Shown here piece after piece: positions 41,805 through 48,571 of a DNA stretch of 48,571 nucleotides (position 1 is its first letter; every line of letters starts with the position of its first letter). Both the position numbers and the translations under genes were made by a program. The stretch is from JBDIBA01 sp039812705. Its GTDB lineage: Bacteria; Actinomycetota; Acidimicrobiia; Acidimicrobiales; JBBSGY01. The DNA lies in the NCBI GenBank assembly GCA_039812705.1, contig JBDIBA010000011.1:1-48571 (forward strand), in the 5' to 3' direction. The notes beneath the pieces were generated by a model. That model made no database searches, was not told the DNA's origin, and saw nothing but the letters and a program-made list of their open reading frames with translations.

Positions 41805-42949
41805 TGTTGCACCGCCCCGCGCGGAACCAGACTGCGACTGCGCTGTGCCCTGCTGCGCCTTCTCGCGGCGCGGCTCAGCTGGATTTGCTGTTGTCTCAGG
41901 TCAAGGCGGGCCAGCCAGTCGCGAGCTCGCAATGCAAACACATCGCTTCCCGAAGCCAGCAACACCAACGCAGACCTTCCCTCTTCCCCCAACTCGCTGA
42001 GGCTCTGCATTGACGCAATGGAAAGTTCGGCTGTCGTGTTCTGCGCACAGGCGTGAAGTGTTGCCAACGCGTCGCGGCCGCCAATCTGACCCAACGCGCG
42101 CACCGCTGCAATTCTCAAAACTTGCGGCTGATTTGGCGCTGTCGAGCGCAACAATGTCTCGACGCTGCCGGGCGAGCTCAACCTGCCCAGTGACTTAGCA
42201 GCACGAGCACGAACCTCGGTGTTCACGTCATTTAATGTGACGTGACTGAGCAGGCGAACCGCCTTGGGGTCACCCAGAAGACCCAAAAGTTCTGCACAGA
42301 CAAGGCGGGCACGAAATGAACGCCGCGACATCCCTCGCACCAAGTGTTCGGTGACACCCGGACCAATGTGCAAGATGGCCATGGCCACAAGCGTCGCCGG
42401 CAACGCCTTCTTGCCTTCCAGAGAGTCCAGCAACGCAGGAACCGCATTCGGATTACCAAGTTTTCCAAGCGCGCGCGCTGCAACAACACGCACCTCGTGT
42501 TTGTGGTCGTGAAGAAGTGCCAACAAGCGTTCGTCGTGGTCCACAAGCCCGGTTCGACCCAAGCGTTCGGCCGCGCGAAGTCGATTAATCGCCCATCTGC
42601 TCCGCGTGGCGGCGTCTTCGCGAGCCACTGCCCCACCGCTCTTCAACCAGTTCACAAGAGAATCGCGCACCGAACCGCGAACCTTTGGCAACAATTGCCA
42701 CGCAATTTCCTCTGCAAGTTTGCTGTTCTCGCCAACCAGTAAATCCAATTCGGCGTGGTCAATCTCGCCCTCGCTGACAAGGTTCAGCATCTGTGGCCGC
42801 AAGGTTGCCATGCGGGCTTCGCGGCGAACGGCTTTGTAGTTGCGGCCAAAGTGACCCAGACCGATTGAAACAACAAGACCAACCAACACGACGCCGATGA
42901 CAATCAGTGTCACGATCAAGACGTTGTAACTAAAGCCTGCCTGGGTCAT
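41801..42949 (-). CDS. membrane-anchored HEAT-repeat protein
   Basis: The 382-residue protein has one N-terminal membrane helix (about 8-32) and then a series of at least five HEAT-type repeats visible as VRVVAARALGKLGNPNAVPALLDSL, FRARLVCAELLGLLGDPKAVRLL, VRARAAKSLGRLSSPGSVETLL and VLRIAAVRALGQIGGRDALATL. The C-terminus is rich in Arg. Such domains are scaffolds for protein contacts. The four-base coupling with the GT2 gene implies that it helps assemble or control the synthase, in the way that a c-di-GMP or phosphorylation signal might be passed on, but this is inference. Confidence 0.85.
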   Translation of the reverse strand: MTQAGFSYNVLIVTLIVIGVVLVGLVVSIGLGHFGRNYKAVRREARMATLRPQMLNLVSEGEIDHAELDLLVGENSKLAEEIAWQLLPKVRGSVRDSLVNWLKSGGAVAREDAATRSRWAINRLRAAERLGRTGLVDHDERLLALLHDHKHEVRVVAARALGKLGNPNAVPALLDSLEGKKALPATLVAMAILHIGPGVTEHLVRGMSRRSFRARLVCAELLGLLGDPKAVRLLSHVTLNDVNTEVRARAAKSLGRLSSPGSVETLLRSTAPNQPQVLRIAAVRALGQIGGRDALATLHACAQNTTAELSIASMQSLSELGEEGRSALVLLASGSDVFALRARDWLARLDLRQQQIQLSRAARRRSRAQRSRSLVPRGAVQQ

Positions 42950-42970
42950 CGATACTTCGAGCGCGCTGCG

Positions 42971-43336
42971 TTAATCGCGCGCCAAGACAGCGTCAACGCG
43001 GCTGGCCAGCTCGCGTGGACTAAAAGGCTTAACAATGTAGTCATCGGCTCCCGCCGCAAAACCGCGCTCGATGTCCGCCTCTTGGGCTTTGGCGGTGATC
43101 AAGACAATCGGAATGTCCCGCGTGCGATCATCGGCACGGAGACGCTGACAGACTTCAAGGCCGGTCATCTTCGGCATCATCAAGTCCAGCAGCACAAGAT
43201 CCGGTACGGCCTCAAGCGCCGCCGCAAGGCCGGCCTCGCCGTCATTCTCGGAAGAGACCGTGTGACCCATATGGGACAGCTTGAAAGAAACAAGTTCGCG
43301 GATGTCTGGATCGTCATCAACAACAAGAATGTTCAT
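42971..43336 (-). CDS. single-domain response regulator
   Basis: I start at ATG 43336 (121 residues); a TTG two codons earlier is less likely. The receiver has the acidic pocket VVDDDP, phosphoacceptor Asp51 (LLDLMMP), Thr in VLITAKA and Lys in DYIVKPFS. It has no output domain, so it works by protein contact. It sits 21 bases upstream of the HEAT-repeat gene in the same operon and could be the target of the histidine kinase at 38070-40181. A 43352-43378 inverted repeat (TGGGGG/CCCCCA) lies in its leader. Confidence 0.92.
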   Translation of the reverse strand: MNILVVDDDPDIRELVSFKLSHMGHTVSSENDGEAGLAAALEAVPDLVLLDLMMPKMTGLEVCQRLRADDRTRDIPIVLITAKAQEADIERGFAAGADDYIVKPFSPRELASRVDAVLARD

Positions 43337-43351
43337 GGTCAATCTTTCGCC

Positions 43352-43378
43352 TGGGGGTAAAACACTTCTGCGCCCCCA
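43352..43378 (-). promoter_or_regulatory. inverted repeat in the response-regulator leader
   Basis: TGGGGG and CCCCCA flank a 15-base loop between the receiver-like gene (ending at 43421) and the response regulator start at 43336. The reverse strand also carries two AGAAGTG direct repeats here. This may be a weak terminator, processing site or operator splitting the operon. No T tract follows. Confidence 0.3.
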
Positions 43379-43420
43379 TAAATCGGCACTTCTTGTCGTC
43401 AGCTAAGCGCCAAAACCGCT

Positions 43421-43804
43421 TTACAGAGATGTATTTGCAAGCCTTCTAAAGAACACCGACCTTGGATAGACCTCGACGCCCGGCATCTCACTTGCAGCGT
43501 TGATCAGTTCTTTCTCTACGTGACCTACGTAGGCAATCACCTTGAGCGGATTGCTTTCGCCTCGGGACCCAACCAGCTTGCTAACGGCCTGCAGGGCTCC
43601 GACAACCGAGAGGTCCGCGAGGACCAAACTGGACTCGGCCGCGGCGGCCGACAGATCGGCCTCGGTGTTGACGAAAACCACCGAACCGAGGTGGCGAAAT
43701 CGACCCCTGTCCATGAGGTTGGCCGACAAGACGACTATCCGCGGCTTCGAAGTAGTTGCGTCTCGAGGAATAGGTAACGCTTCAGGCTGAGCGGGTTCCG
43801 TCAC
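43421..43804 (-). CDS. receiver-like protein of unknown function
   Basis: The 127-residue protein overlaps chdC by four bases (GTGA). After a Pro-rich N-terminus it shows the strand/helix alternation of a response-regulator fold: IVVLSANLMDRGRFRHL, SSLVLADLSVVG (an Asp in the phosphoacceptor place), KVIAYVGHVEK (Thr/Ser replaced) and VEVYPRSVFFRRL (Lys replaced by Arg). The early acidic pocket DD is not evident. It is therefore best seen as a pseudo-receiver, possibly binding another ligand. Its coupling to coproheme decarboxylase is unexplained. Confidence 0.55.
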   Translation of the reverse strand: MTEPAQPEALPIPRDATTSKPRIVVLSANLMDRGRFRHLGSVVFVNTEADLSAAAAESSLVLADLSVVGALQAVSKLVGSRGESNPLKVIAYVGHVEKELINAASEMPGVEVYPRSVFFRRLANTSL

Positions 43805-44484
43805 GGAACGAGGTTGGCAACTGCATCTTCAAGATCGACGACCATGCCGGTGTAGAACGTGCCGAACTCGCCATATTTCGCAGACGCTTCGTCGTAACGC
43901 ATTGTGTAAACACAGTCCTTCAAGTCATTGGGGTGCTTTGCAAAAAGCGTGACCGCCCACTCGAAGTCATCTACGCCGGTCGAACCCGTCACCACCTGCA
44001 ACACCCGATCGCCGAAGTTGCGACCGGACATGCCGTGTTCATAAAGCAACTCTTTGCGCGTCTCGTAATCCAACTGGTACCAGTTGGTTGTTTCGCCTCG
44101 CCGCTTGGACATTGGATAGAAGCACCAAGCACGGTTCTCTGGCATGAAAAGTTCTGGATAGAGGCGCGCGCGTCGCATGCCTTCTGTCATATGTTCGCCC
44201 GCGTATTCCGAAATTTCGGTGAGCGACAAGAAGGAGTCAACAACTTCAACACCGGCTTGCTGGATTGCGGTCTGAAACCGGCGTATGGCTGCAAAGTCTG
44301 GGCCGACCAACATGAAACACACGTCGGCCTTGTGTCCAATCAACGCCACGCTGACTACTTGATGGCCACTTTCCAACATGGTTTTCTTGGCCAACTCAAG
44401 AGACTCGGCGTCAATGCTGGTTTTTGCTTTGCAGAACAGGTGGACAACAGTCCAACCAACCGAAGGTGACAGCGACTCGATCAC
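43801..44484 (-). CDS. chdC: coproheme decarboxylase ChdC (HemQ)
   Basis: The 227-residue protein belongs to the chlorite dismutase-like family and has the actinobacterial ChdC pattern: CFYPMSKRRGETTNWYQLDYETRKELLYEHGMSGRNFGDRVLQVVTGSTG, with the Tyr and His residues of the active site, then EFGTFYTG near the C-terminus. ChdC converts coproheme to heme b in the cytoplasm, the last step of the coproporphyrin-dependent pathway. It fits with hemE and hemY in this window. It is the first gene of a leftward operon that continues with signalling and polysaccharide genes, an unusual partnership. Confidence 0.93.
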   Translation of the reverse strand: MIESLSPSVGWTVVHLFCKAKTSIDAESLELAKKTMLESGHQVVSVALIGHKADVCFMLVGPDFAAIRRFQTAIQQAGVEVVDSFLSLTEISEYAGEHMTEGMRRARLYPELFMPENRAWCFYPMSKRRGETTNWYQLDYETRKELLYEHGMSGRNFGDRVLQVVTGSTGVDDFEWAVTLFAKHPNDLKDCVYTMRYDEASAKYGEFGTFYTGMVVDLEDAVANLVP

Positions 44485-44495
44485 CTAAGGCAGTT

Positions 44496-44516
44496 TAGGC
44501 CCGCAACACGGGCCTA
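44496..44516 (-). terminator. hairpin at the end of groEL
   Basis: TAGGCCCG (44496-44503) pairs with CGGGCCTA (44509-44516) around a five-base loop, 22 bases after the groEL stop on its strand. The following sequence AACTGCC has no T tract, so termination efficiency is uncertain. It also lies 12 bases upstream of chdC. Confidence 0.5.
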
Positions 44517-44538
44517 TTTAGCCATTATCGGGATGGTC

Positions 44539-46161
44539 TCAGTAGTCCATGTCGTCCATGCCGCCGGCAACCGGAGCTTGTGGCTCTGGTTTGTCGACAA
44601 TGACGGCCTCGGTGGTCAAGAACAGCGCAGCAATCGACGCGGCATTCTGCAATGCGGAACGGGTCACCTTCGTTGCGTCAATGACACCGGCGGCAACCAG
44701 GTCTTCATACTCGCCAGTTGCAGCGTTCAGACCTTCGACACGGTTGGACAAGTTGCGAACCTTGTCAACAACGACTCCGCCTTCAAACCCAGCGTTAACG
44801 GCGATCTGATTGAGCGGCGCTTCGACAGCGCGAGCGACCAACCGCGCACCTGTTGCAGTGTCGCCTTCGCACTTCTCGGCCAGCTGCGTAACGGCTTCTT
44901 GAGCGCGCAGCAATGCAACACCGCCGCCGGGAATGACACCCTCTTCAACAGCTGCGCGCGTTGTGCTGACGGCATCTTCAATGCGGTGCTTCTTTTCCTT
45001 CAACTCAACTTCGGTTGCTGCACCCACACGAATGACCGCGACACCACCGGACAATTTGGCAAGGCGTTCTTGCAGTTTTTCCTTGTCGTAGTCGGAGTCA
45101 GAGTGTTCGATCTCGGCCTTGATCTGCGCAATGCGACCCTTGACGTCTTCGTCTGACCCAGCGCCTTCGACGATTGTTGTTTCGTCCTTGGTAACCGTCA
45201 CGCGACGCGCGGTACCGAGCATCTCAACAGTTGTTGCTTCGAGCTTGAGGCCGACTTCTTCACTAATTACTTGCGCGCCCGTAAGCGTGGCGATGTCTTG
45301 CAAGATTGCCTTGCGGCGGTCGCCAAATCCCGGAGCCTTAACGGCAACACTCTTGAAAGTGCCGCGAATCTTGTTGACAACAAGCATTGCCAACGCTTCT
45401 GCTTCGACGTCTTCGGCAATCAACATCAACGGGCGACCGGACTGCATGACTGCTTCCAAAACAGGAACTAAGTCGCGAACGCTGGAAACTTTCGAGCCCA
45501 CCAACAAGATGTAAGGGTCTTCCAGGCTGGCTTCCATGGATTCGGTGTCGGTTGCGAAGTAAGGCGAGATGTAGCCCTTGTCGAAGCGCATGCCCTCAAC
45601 AAGGTCAAGGTCCATGCCAAAGGACTGGCTTTCTTCAACGGTGATCACGCCATCTTTGCCGACCTTGTCGATGGCATCGGCGATTATCGAACCGATTTTA
45701 GGATCGGCCGCAGAGATGGACGCCACCTGGGCAATTTGTTCTTTCGTCTCGATGTCGCGAGACAGTTCGTGCAATGCAGACACGGCTTGTTCGACTGCGG
45801 CTTCGATCCCGCGCTTGAGAACCATCGGGTTGGCGCCCGCAGCAACGTTCTTGAGGCCTTCGCGGACCAATGCGCGCGCCAGAACCGTCGCTGTCGTGGT
45901 TCCGTCACCGGCAACGCTGTCGGTCTTCTTCGCGACTTCCTTGACTAATTCAGCGCCGACCCTTTCCCAAGGGTCTTCGAGCTCGATTTCTTTGGCGATC
46001 GAAACACCGTCGTTGGTGATCGTGGGCGTTCCCCACTGCTTGTCCAGCACGACGTTGCGGCCGCGTGGGCCGAGGGTGACGCAAACGGCGTCTGCCAGTT
46101 TGTTCATGCCCGCTTCAAGCGAGCGGCGGGCTTCGTCGTTGAAAGAAATTAGCTTGGCCAT
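44539..46161 (-). CDS. groL: chaperonin GroEL
   Basis: The 540-residue protein begins AKLISFNDEARRSLEAGMNKLADAVCVTLGPRGRNVVLDKQWG and ends GGMDDMDY, as typical of Hsp60. The ATPase loop GDGTTTATVLARA is intact. GroEL folds proteins in the cytoplasm with GroES. No groES lies in front of it, so it is a stand-alone copy, as often found in actinobacteria that have two groEL genes. A CIRCE operator lies nine bases before the start codon. Confidence 0.97.
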   Translation of the reverse strand: MAKLISFNDEARRSLEAGMNKLADAVCVTLGPRGRNVVLDKQWGTPTITNDGVSIAKEIELEDPWERVGAELVKEVAKKTDSVAGDGTTTATVLARALVREGLKNVAAGANPMVLKRGIEAAVEQAVSALHELSRDIETKEQIAQVASISAADPKIGSIIADAIDKVGKDGVITVEESQSFGMDLDLVEGMRFDKGYISPYFATDTESMEASLEDPYILLVGSKVSSVRDLVPVLEAVMQSGRPLMLIAEDVEAEALAMLVVNKIRGTFKSVAVKAPGFGDRRKAILQDIATLTGAQVISEEVGLKLEATTVEMLGTARRVTVTKDETTIVEGAGSDEDVKGRIAQIKAEIEHSDSDYDKEKLQERLAKLSGGVAVIRVGAATEVELKEKKHRIEDAVSTTRAAVEEGVIPGGGVALLRAQEAVTQLAEKCEGDTATGARLVARAVEAPLNQIAVNAGFEGGVVVDKVRNLSNRVEGLNAATGEYEDLVAAGVIDATKVTRSALQNAASIAALFLTTEAVIVDKPEPQAPVAGGMDDMDY

Positions 46162-46170
46162 CTGGCTTTT

Positions 46171-46197
46171 CTAGCACCCGACCAATTCGACTGCTAA
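46171..46197. promoter_or_regulatory. CIRCE operator (HrcA site) upstream of groEL
   Basis: CTAGCACCC, nine spacer bases, then GACTGCTAA. Against TTAGCACTC-N9-GAGTGCTAA the halves match seven of nine and eight of nine bases with exactly the expected spacing. It lies nine bases upstream of the groEL ATG, overlapping its leader. HrcA repression and heat induction are expected. Confidence 0.85.
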
Positions 46198-46289
46198 CGA
46201 TCAACCCGCGCTTGAAGCCAGTCTCTGAATGCCGACAAAGAGGTCCGTTTGCCCGGCAGGCTGGGCATTGATCGTGCAAAGCTGGGCAG

Positions 46290-47042
46290 ATGGATCCGCA
46301 CGCGGCACCCCGGACCCAGGTCCTTTATACAGACGTAGACGGCACTCTCACCTGGAGGGGTGGTTTGATGCTGTCCAAATCGACGCGCATTTTTGAAGCG
46401 CTGATCGCCGCGCGCGAGGCAGGCATGAAAGTCATCCCGGTAAGTGGTCGTGGACGCATTCAGGTTCGCGAGCTGTGTCGTCTGTTCGGCTTCGAGCGCG
46501 GCATCGGCGAGCTTGGTTGTTTGCACGCCCAGGGCGGCGATGTTCACTGGGAGTTCGGTGACTTCCCGCTGACAAACACCTCGCCTGTCGAGTTCATGCA
46601 TCAAGAAGGACTGCTTGACCTTGTGATGTCACTTGGTGATTTGCAAGAGCACGCGCCGTGGAACGAGGGGCGTCACGCGACACTTCTTGTGCGTGGCCAC
46701 ATTGATGTCGCCGCGGCCGAGGCGGAACTGACCGAGCATGGTTTTGGATGGTGTCAGATCATTGACAACGGCCTCACGCGCAATGACACCGAGCGCGTCT
46801 ATCACCTGATTCCGCGCGGAGCGGGAAAGCGTTTTGGTGTATTGCGCGACCGCGAGCGCAACGGGATTGCCAAAGAAGATGCCGTGTTTGTTGGAGATTC
46901 GCGCGCCGACATGAACTGCGCCGACGAGGTTCGCGAGTGTTGGCTTGTTGCAAACGGCGATTCCTCTCTGCAGTGGCCAAACCGCACCGAAGCATCGAAC
47001 GCAGATGGCGTTGCAGAGTTGATCTACCGCCTGATTGGGTGA
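46290..47042 (+). CDS. HAD-superfamily phosphatase, probably trehalose-phosphatase or similar
   Basis: The 250-residue protein has the HAD motifs: DVDGT (motif I, nucleophile Asp), VSGR (motif II), a Lys in GAGKRFG (motif III) and GDSRADMN (motif IV). The cap is of the C2B type, as in sugar phosphatases of the Cof/MPGP/OtsB group. It is immediately upstream of otsA, 57 bases apart, so trehalose-6-phosphate is the likely substrate. A role as mannosyl- or glucosyl-phosphoglycerate phosphatase is an alternative. Confidence 0.75.
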   Translation: MDPHAAPRTQVLYTDVDGTLTWRGGLMLSKSTRIFEALIAAREAGMKVIPVSGRGRIQVRELCRLFGFERGIGELGCLHAQGGDVHWEFGDFPLTNTSPVEFMHQEGLLDLVMSLGDLQEHAPWNEGRHATLLVRGHIDVAAAEAELTEHGFGWCQIIDNGLTRNDTERVYHLIPRGAGKRFGVLRDRERNGIAKEDAVFVGDSRADMNCADEVRECWLVANGDSSLQWPNRTEASNADGVAELIYRLIG

Positions 47043-47068
47043 CCGCGAATGACGAATCGAAACCATCT

Positions 47069-47110
47069 TCTATGAGCAACTGTCTGTGAGTAATTGTCTA
47101 TGAGCAACGA
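47069..47110 (+). repeat. triple 14-base repeat with overlapping mini-ORFs before otsA
   Basis: Three imperfect tandem copies of TCTATGAGCAACTG are at 47069-47082, 47083-47096 and 47097-47110. The first encodes ATG AGC AAC TGT CTG TGA (MSNCL). Its TGA overlaps the GTG at 47086, which begins a second five-codon ORF (VSNCL) whose TGA overlaps the otsA ATG at 47100. This is read directly from the bases. Confidence 0.85.
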
Positions 47111-48482
47111 ATCGCCACTCATCGTTGTCTCAAATCGTGGGCCGGTTTCATTTCGAATGAACCGCAGTGGAGAGCGCGTGCCGACGCGTGCCGCCGGCGG
47201 CTTGGTTGCAACGCTGTCGCCCGCTCTGCATGACTTTGATGCAACTTGGATCTCTGCCCATGTTCTGGATGGATTGGAAGAGGCGCCACCCCAAGCAATC
47301 GTTGACGGAGTTCGCATTCACCACATCGGCATTGACGGTGGAACAAACCGTCGTTACTACGACGTTGTTGCCAATGGAACGCTGTGGTTTGTGCATCACG
47401 ACTTGTTTGATGCGGCGCGACGGCCGCTTTTCGACCGACACTGGTGGGACGCGTGGGAGTCCTATCGCGCAGTCAACTATTCGTTCGCGAAGGAGATTGC
47501 GAACCTGGCGCCGCACGGTGCAACGGTTTTGGTGCAGGACTATCACTTCGTTCTTGTCGGGCGTTGGCTGCGCGAGAACCGGCCCGACTTGCGCACCGTG
47601 CACTTTCATCACACGCCTTTTGCCGGCGCTGACTCGATTCGTATTCTCCCCGACATGGCACGTCACGAGATGATCGACAGTCTTTGTCATTTCGATGCAT
47701 GCGGATTTCACGCACATCGTTGGGCAAACAACTTCATTGAAGCGGCGCGCGAAGTTGTCGGCGTTACCCCGCGGACATTTGTGAGCGCGGCTGGCGCTGG
47801 GGTTGAAGAGTTGGAACAGACCGCGAACAGCGACGCATGCGCAACCGCTCGTGAAGAACTTGCGCGAATTGCCGCAGATCGCAAGCTGATTGTGCGCGTT
47901 GACCGCATCGAGCTTTCCAAGAACCTGGTGCGTGGATTCCTCGCGTTTGAAGACTTGTTGACTCGTTATCCGCACTGGAAAGGGCGCGTGACGTTTGCTG
48001 CATTTGCCTACCCAACGCGCGAGCGTCTTGCGGATTATCTGTCGTATCGCAACGAGATCGAGGCGATTGTTAAGCGCATCAATGACACTTTCGGCACCGA
48101 GACCTGGATGCCGATTCACTTGCAGCTGCAGGACGACTTCCCGACTTCTGTTGCTGCGTTGCAGAGCTACGACGTTTTGTTGGTTAACCCAACCCGCGAC
48201 GGGCTCAACCTTGTCGCGAAAGAGGGCCCAATCCTCAATCGCAACAACGGCGTGCTGGTCCTCAGTCGCGAGGCTGGCGTGATGGAAGAGCTTGCAAGCG
48301 TTGCAATCGGCGTGAATCCGTTCGACATTGTTGCAACATCAGAGGCGATTCGAACGGCCTTGGAGATGGACGACCCCACCCGCGAAACCAAGAGCGCGCA
48401 GATCCGCGCCGCCGCGACTGCACAAACCCCCCAGTCATGGATGGCCGACCAACTGAAAGCCGCCAGCGCCTCCCCCCGCTAA
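47100..48482 (+). CDS. otsA: alpha,alpha-trehalose-phosphate synthase
   Basis: I start at ATG 47100 (460 residues); a TTG two codons upstream is less likely. The GT20 protein has VVSNRGPVSF, AGGLVATL, VQDYHFVLVGRWLRENRP, HHTPF and a C-terminal NPTRDGLNLVAKEGP. It also carries RVDRIELSKNLVRGF, which marks the actinobacterial branch of OtsA. It transfers glucose from UDP- or other NDP-glucose to glucose-6-phosphate. With the HAD phosphatase it forms a two-gene trehalose unit. The start is preceded by the mini-ORF cascade described above. Confidence 0.88.
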   Translation: MSNESPLIVVSNRGPVSFRMNRSGERVPTRAAGGLVATLSPALHDFDATWISAHVLDGLEEAPPQAIVDGVRIHHIGIDGGTNRRYYDVVANGTLWFVHHDLFDAARRPLFDRHWWDAWESYRAVNYSFAKEIANLAPHGATVLVQDYHFVLVGRWLRENRPDLRTVHFHHTPFAGADSIRILPDMARHEMIDSLCHFDACGFHAHRWANNFIEAAREVVGVTPRTFVSAAGAGVEELEQTANSDACATAREELARIAADRKLIVRVDRIELSKNLVRGFLAFEDLLTRYPHWKGRVTFAAFAYPTRERLADYLSYRNEIEAIVKRINDTFGTETWMPIHLQLQDDFPTSVAALQSYDVLLVNPTRDGLNLVAKEGPILNRNNGVLVLSREAGVMEELASVAIGVNPFDIVATSEAIRTALEMDDPTRETKSAQIRAAATAQTPQSWMADQLKAASASPR

Positions 48483-48537
48483 CCCCGCCCACCCGCGCTG
48501 CTTCGCCGCCCGGCCGCCCGCTTCGCGTGCGTGCGTG

Positions 48538-48567
48538 GACTTCGGTATCGGTTTTTCTTTCACTTTT
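48538..48567 (+). repeat. dispersed repeat, copy 4
   Basis: It is identical to copy 3 over 30 bases and carries the core CTTCGGTATCGGTTTTTCTT at 48540-48559, 57 bases after the otsA stop and in sense with otsA. The window ends four bases later, so any further extension is not visible. Confidence 0.75.
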
Positions 48568-48571
48568 GGGG

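Overview
This 48.6-kb window looks like the chromosome of a flagellated actinobacterium, most likely in or near the class Acidimicrobiia. The class is an inference from gene content: a HelD/HelR-type RNA polymerase-recycling helicase, a HemE/HemY/ChdC heme set, a MurL/MurD2-type D-glutamate branch, an Lhr helicase followed by a Nei-type glycosylase, an actinobacterial-type OtsA, and CIRCE-controlled groEL. There are no tRNA or rRNA genes, no CRISPR array and no insertion sequence that I can recognise.

Layout. Positions 1-1368 hold the 3' end of an FtsX-like ABC permease and a membrane-anchored Gly/Ser-rich protein, followed by a 415-bp gap with two copies of a short repeat. Positions 1784-9801 form a compact rightward flagellar operon: flbD, motA, motB, fliL, fliM, fliN/Y, fliO, fliP, fliQ, fliR, flhB. 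A leftward AIR-synthase-like gene and a secreted acidic Ser/Asp-rich protein interrupt it. It resumes at 12083-16728 with flhA, an flhF-like gene, a PilZ (YcgR-like) gene and a small membrane protein. The stator, C-ring, export gate and a c-di-GMP effector are therefore here. The rod, hook, filament and chemotaxis genes are not. Several components depart from the textbook: FliM lacks the N-terminal CheY-P peptide, FlhF lacks a P-loop, and FlhB carries NPVH instead of NPTH.

Positions 16730-30295 are mostly core metabolism. A leftward HelD-like ATPase diverges from a tight operon of murL, murD2, hemE and hemY. Then come lnt (catalytic Cys replaced by Ser), gtrA, a PQQ-type sugar dehydrogenase lipoprotein, leftward citrate synthase and GNAT genes, and a rightward SDR gene. 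Positions 30296-30651 carry a perfect 133-bp tandem duplication. Leftward lhr and nei lie at 31016-36350.

Positions 36425-44484 hold a secreted protein of unknown function and then a leftward operon, read from its promoter side: chdC (coproheme decarboxylase), a receiver-like protein, a single-domain response regulator, a HEAT-repeat membrane protein, a processive GT2 glycosyltransferase, a dCache-PAS histidine kinase and a Nudix hydrolase. This looks like a signal-controlled polysaccharide synthesis cassette tied to heme synthesis. The window ends with leftward groEL behind a CIRCE operator and a rightward HAD phosphatase plus otsA pair for trehalose.

The non-coding observations I rate highest are a 20-bp element, CTTCGGTATCGGTTTTTCTT, seen four times and always in sense orientation downstream of a gene, and a cascade of two five-codon mini-ORFs overlapping stop-to-start into otsA.
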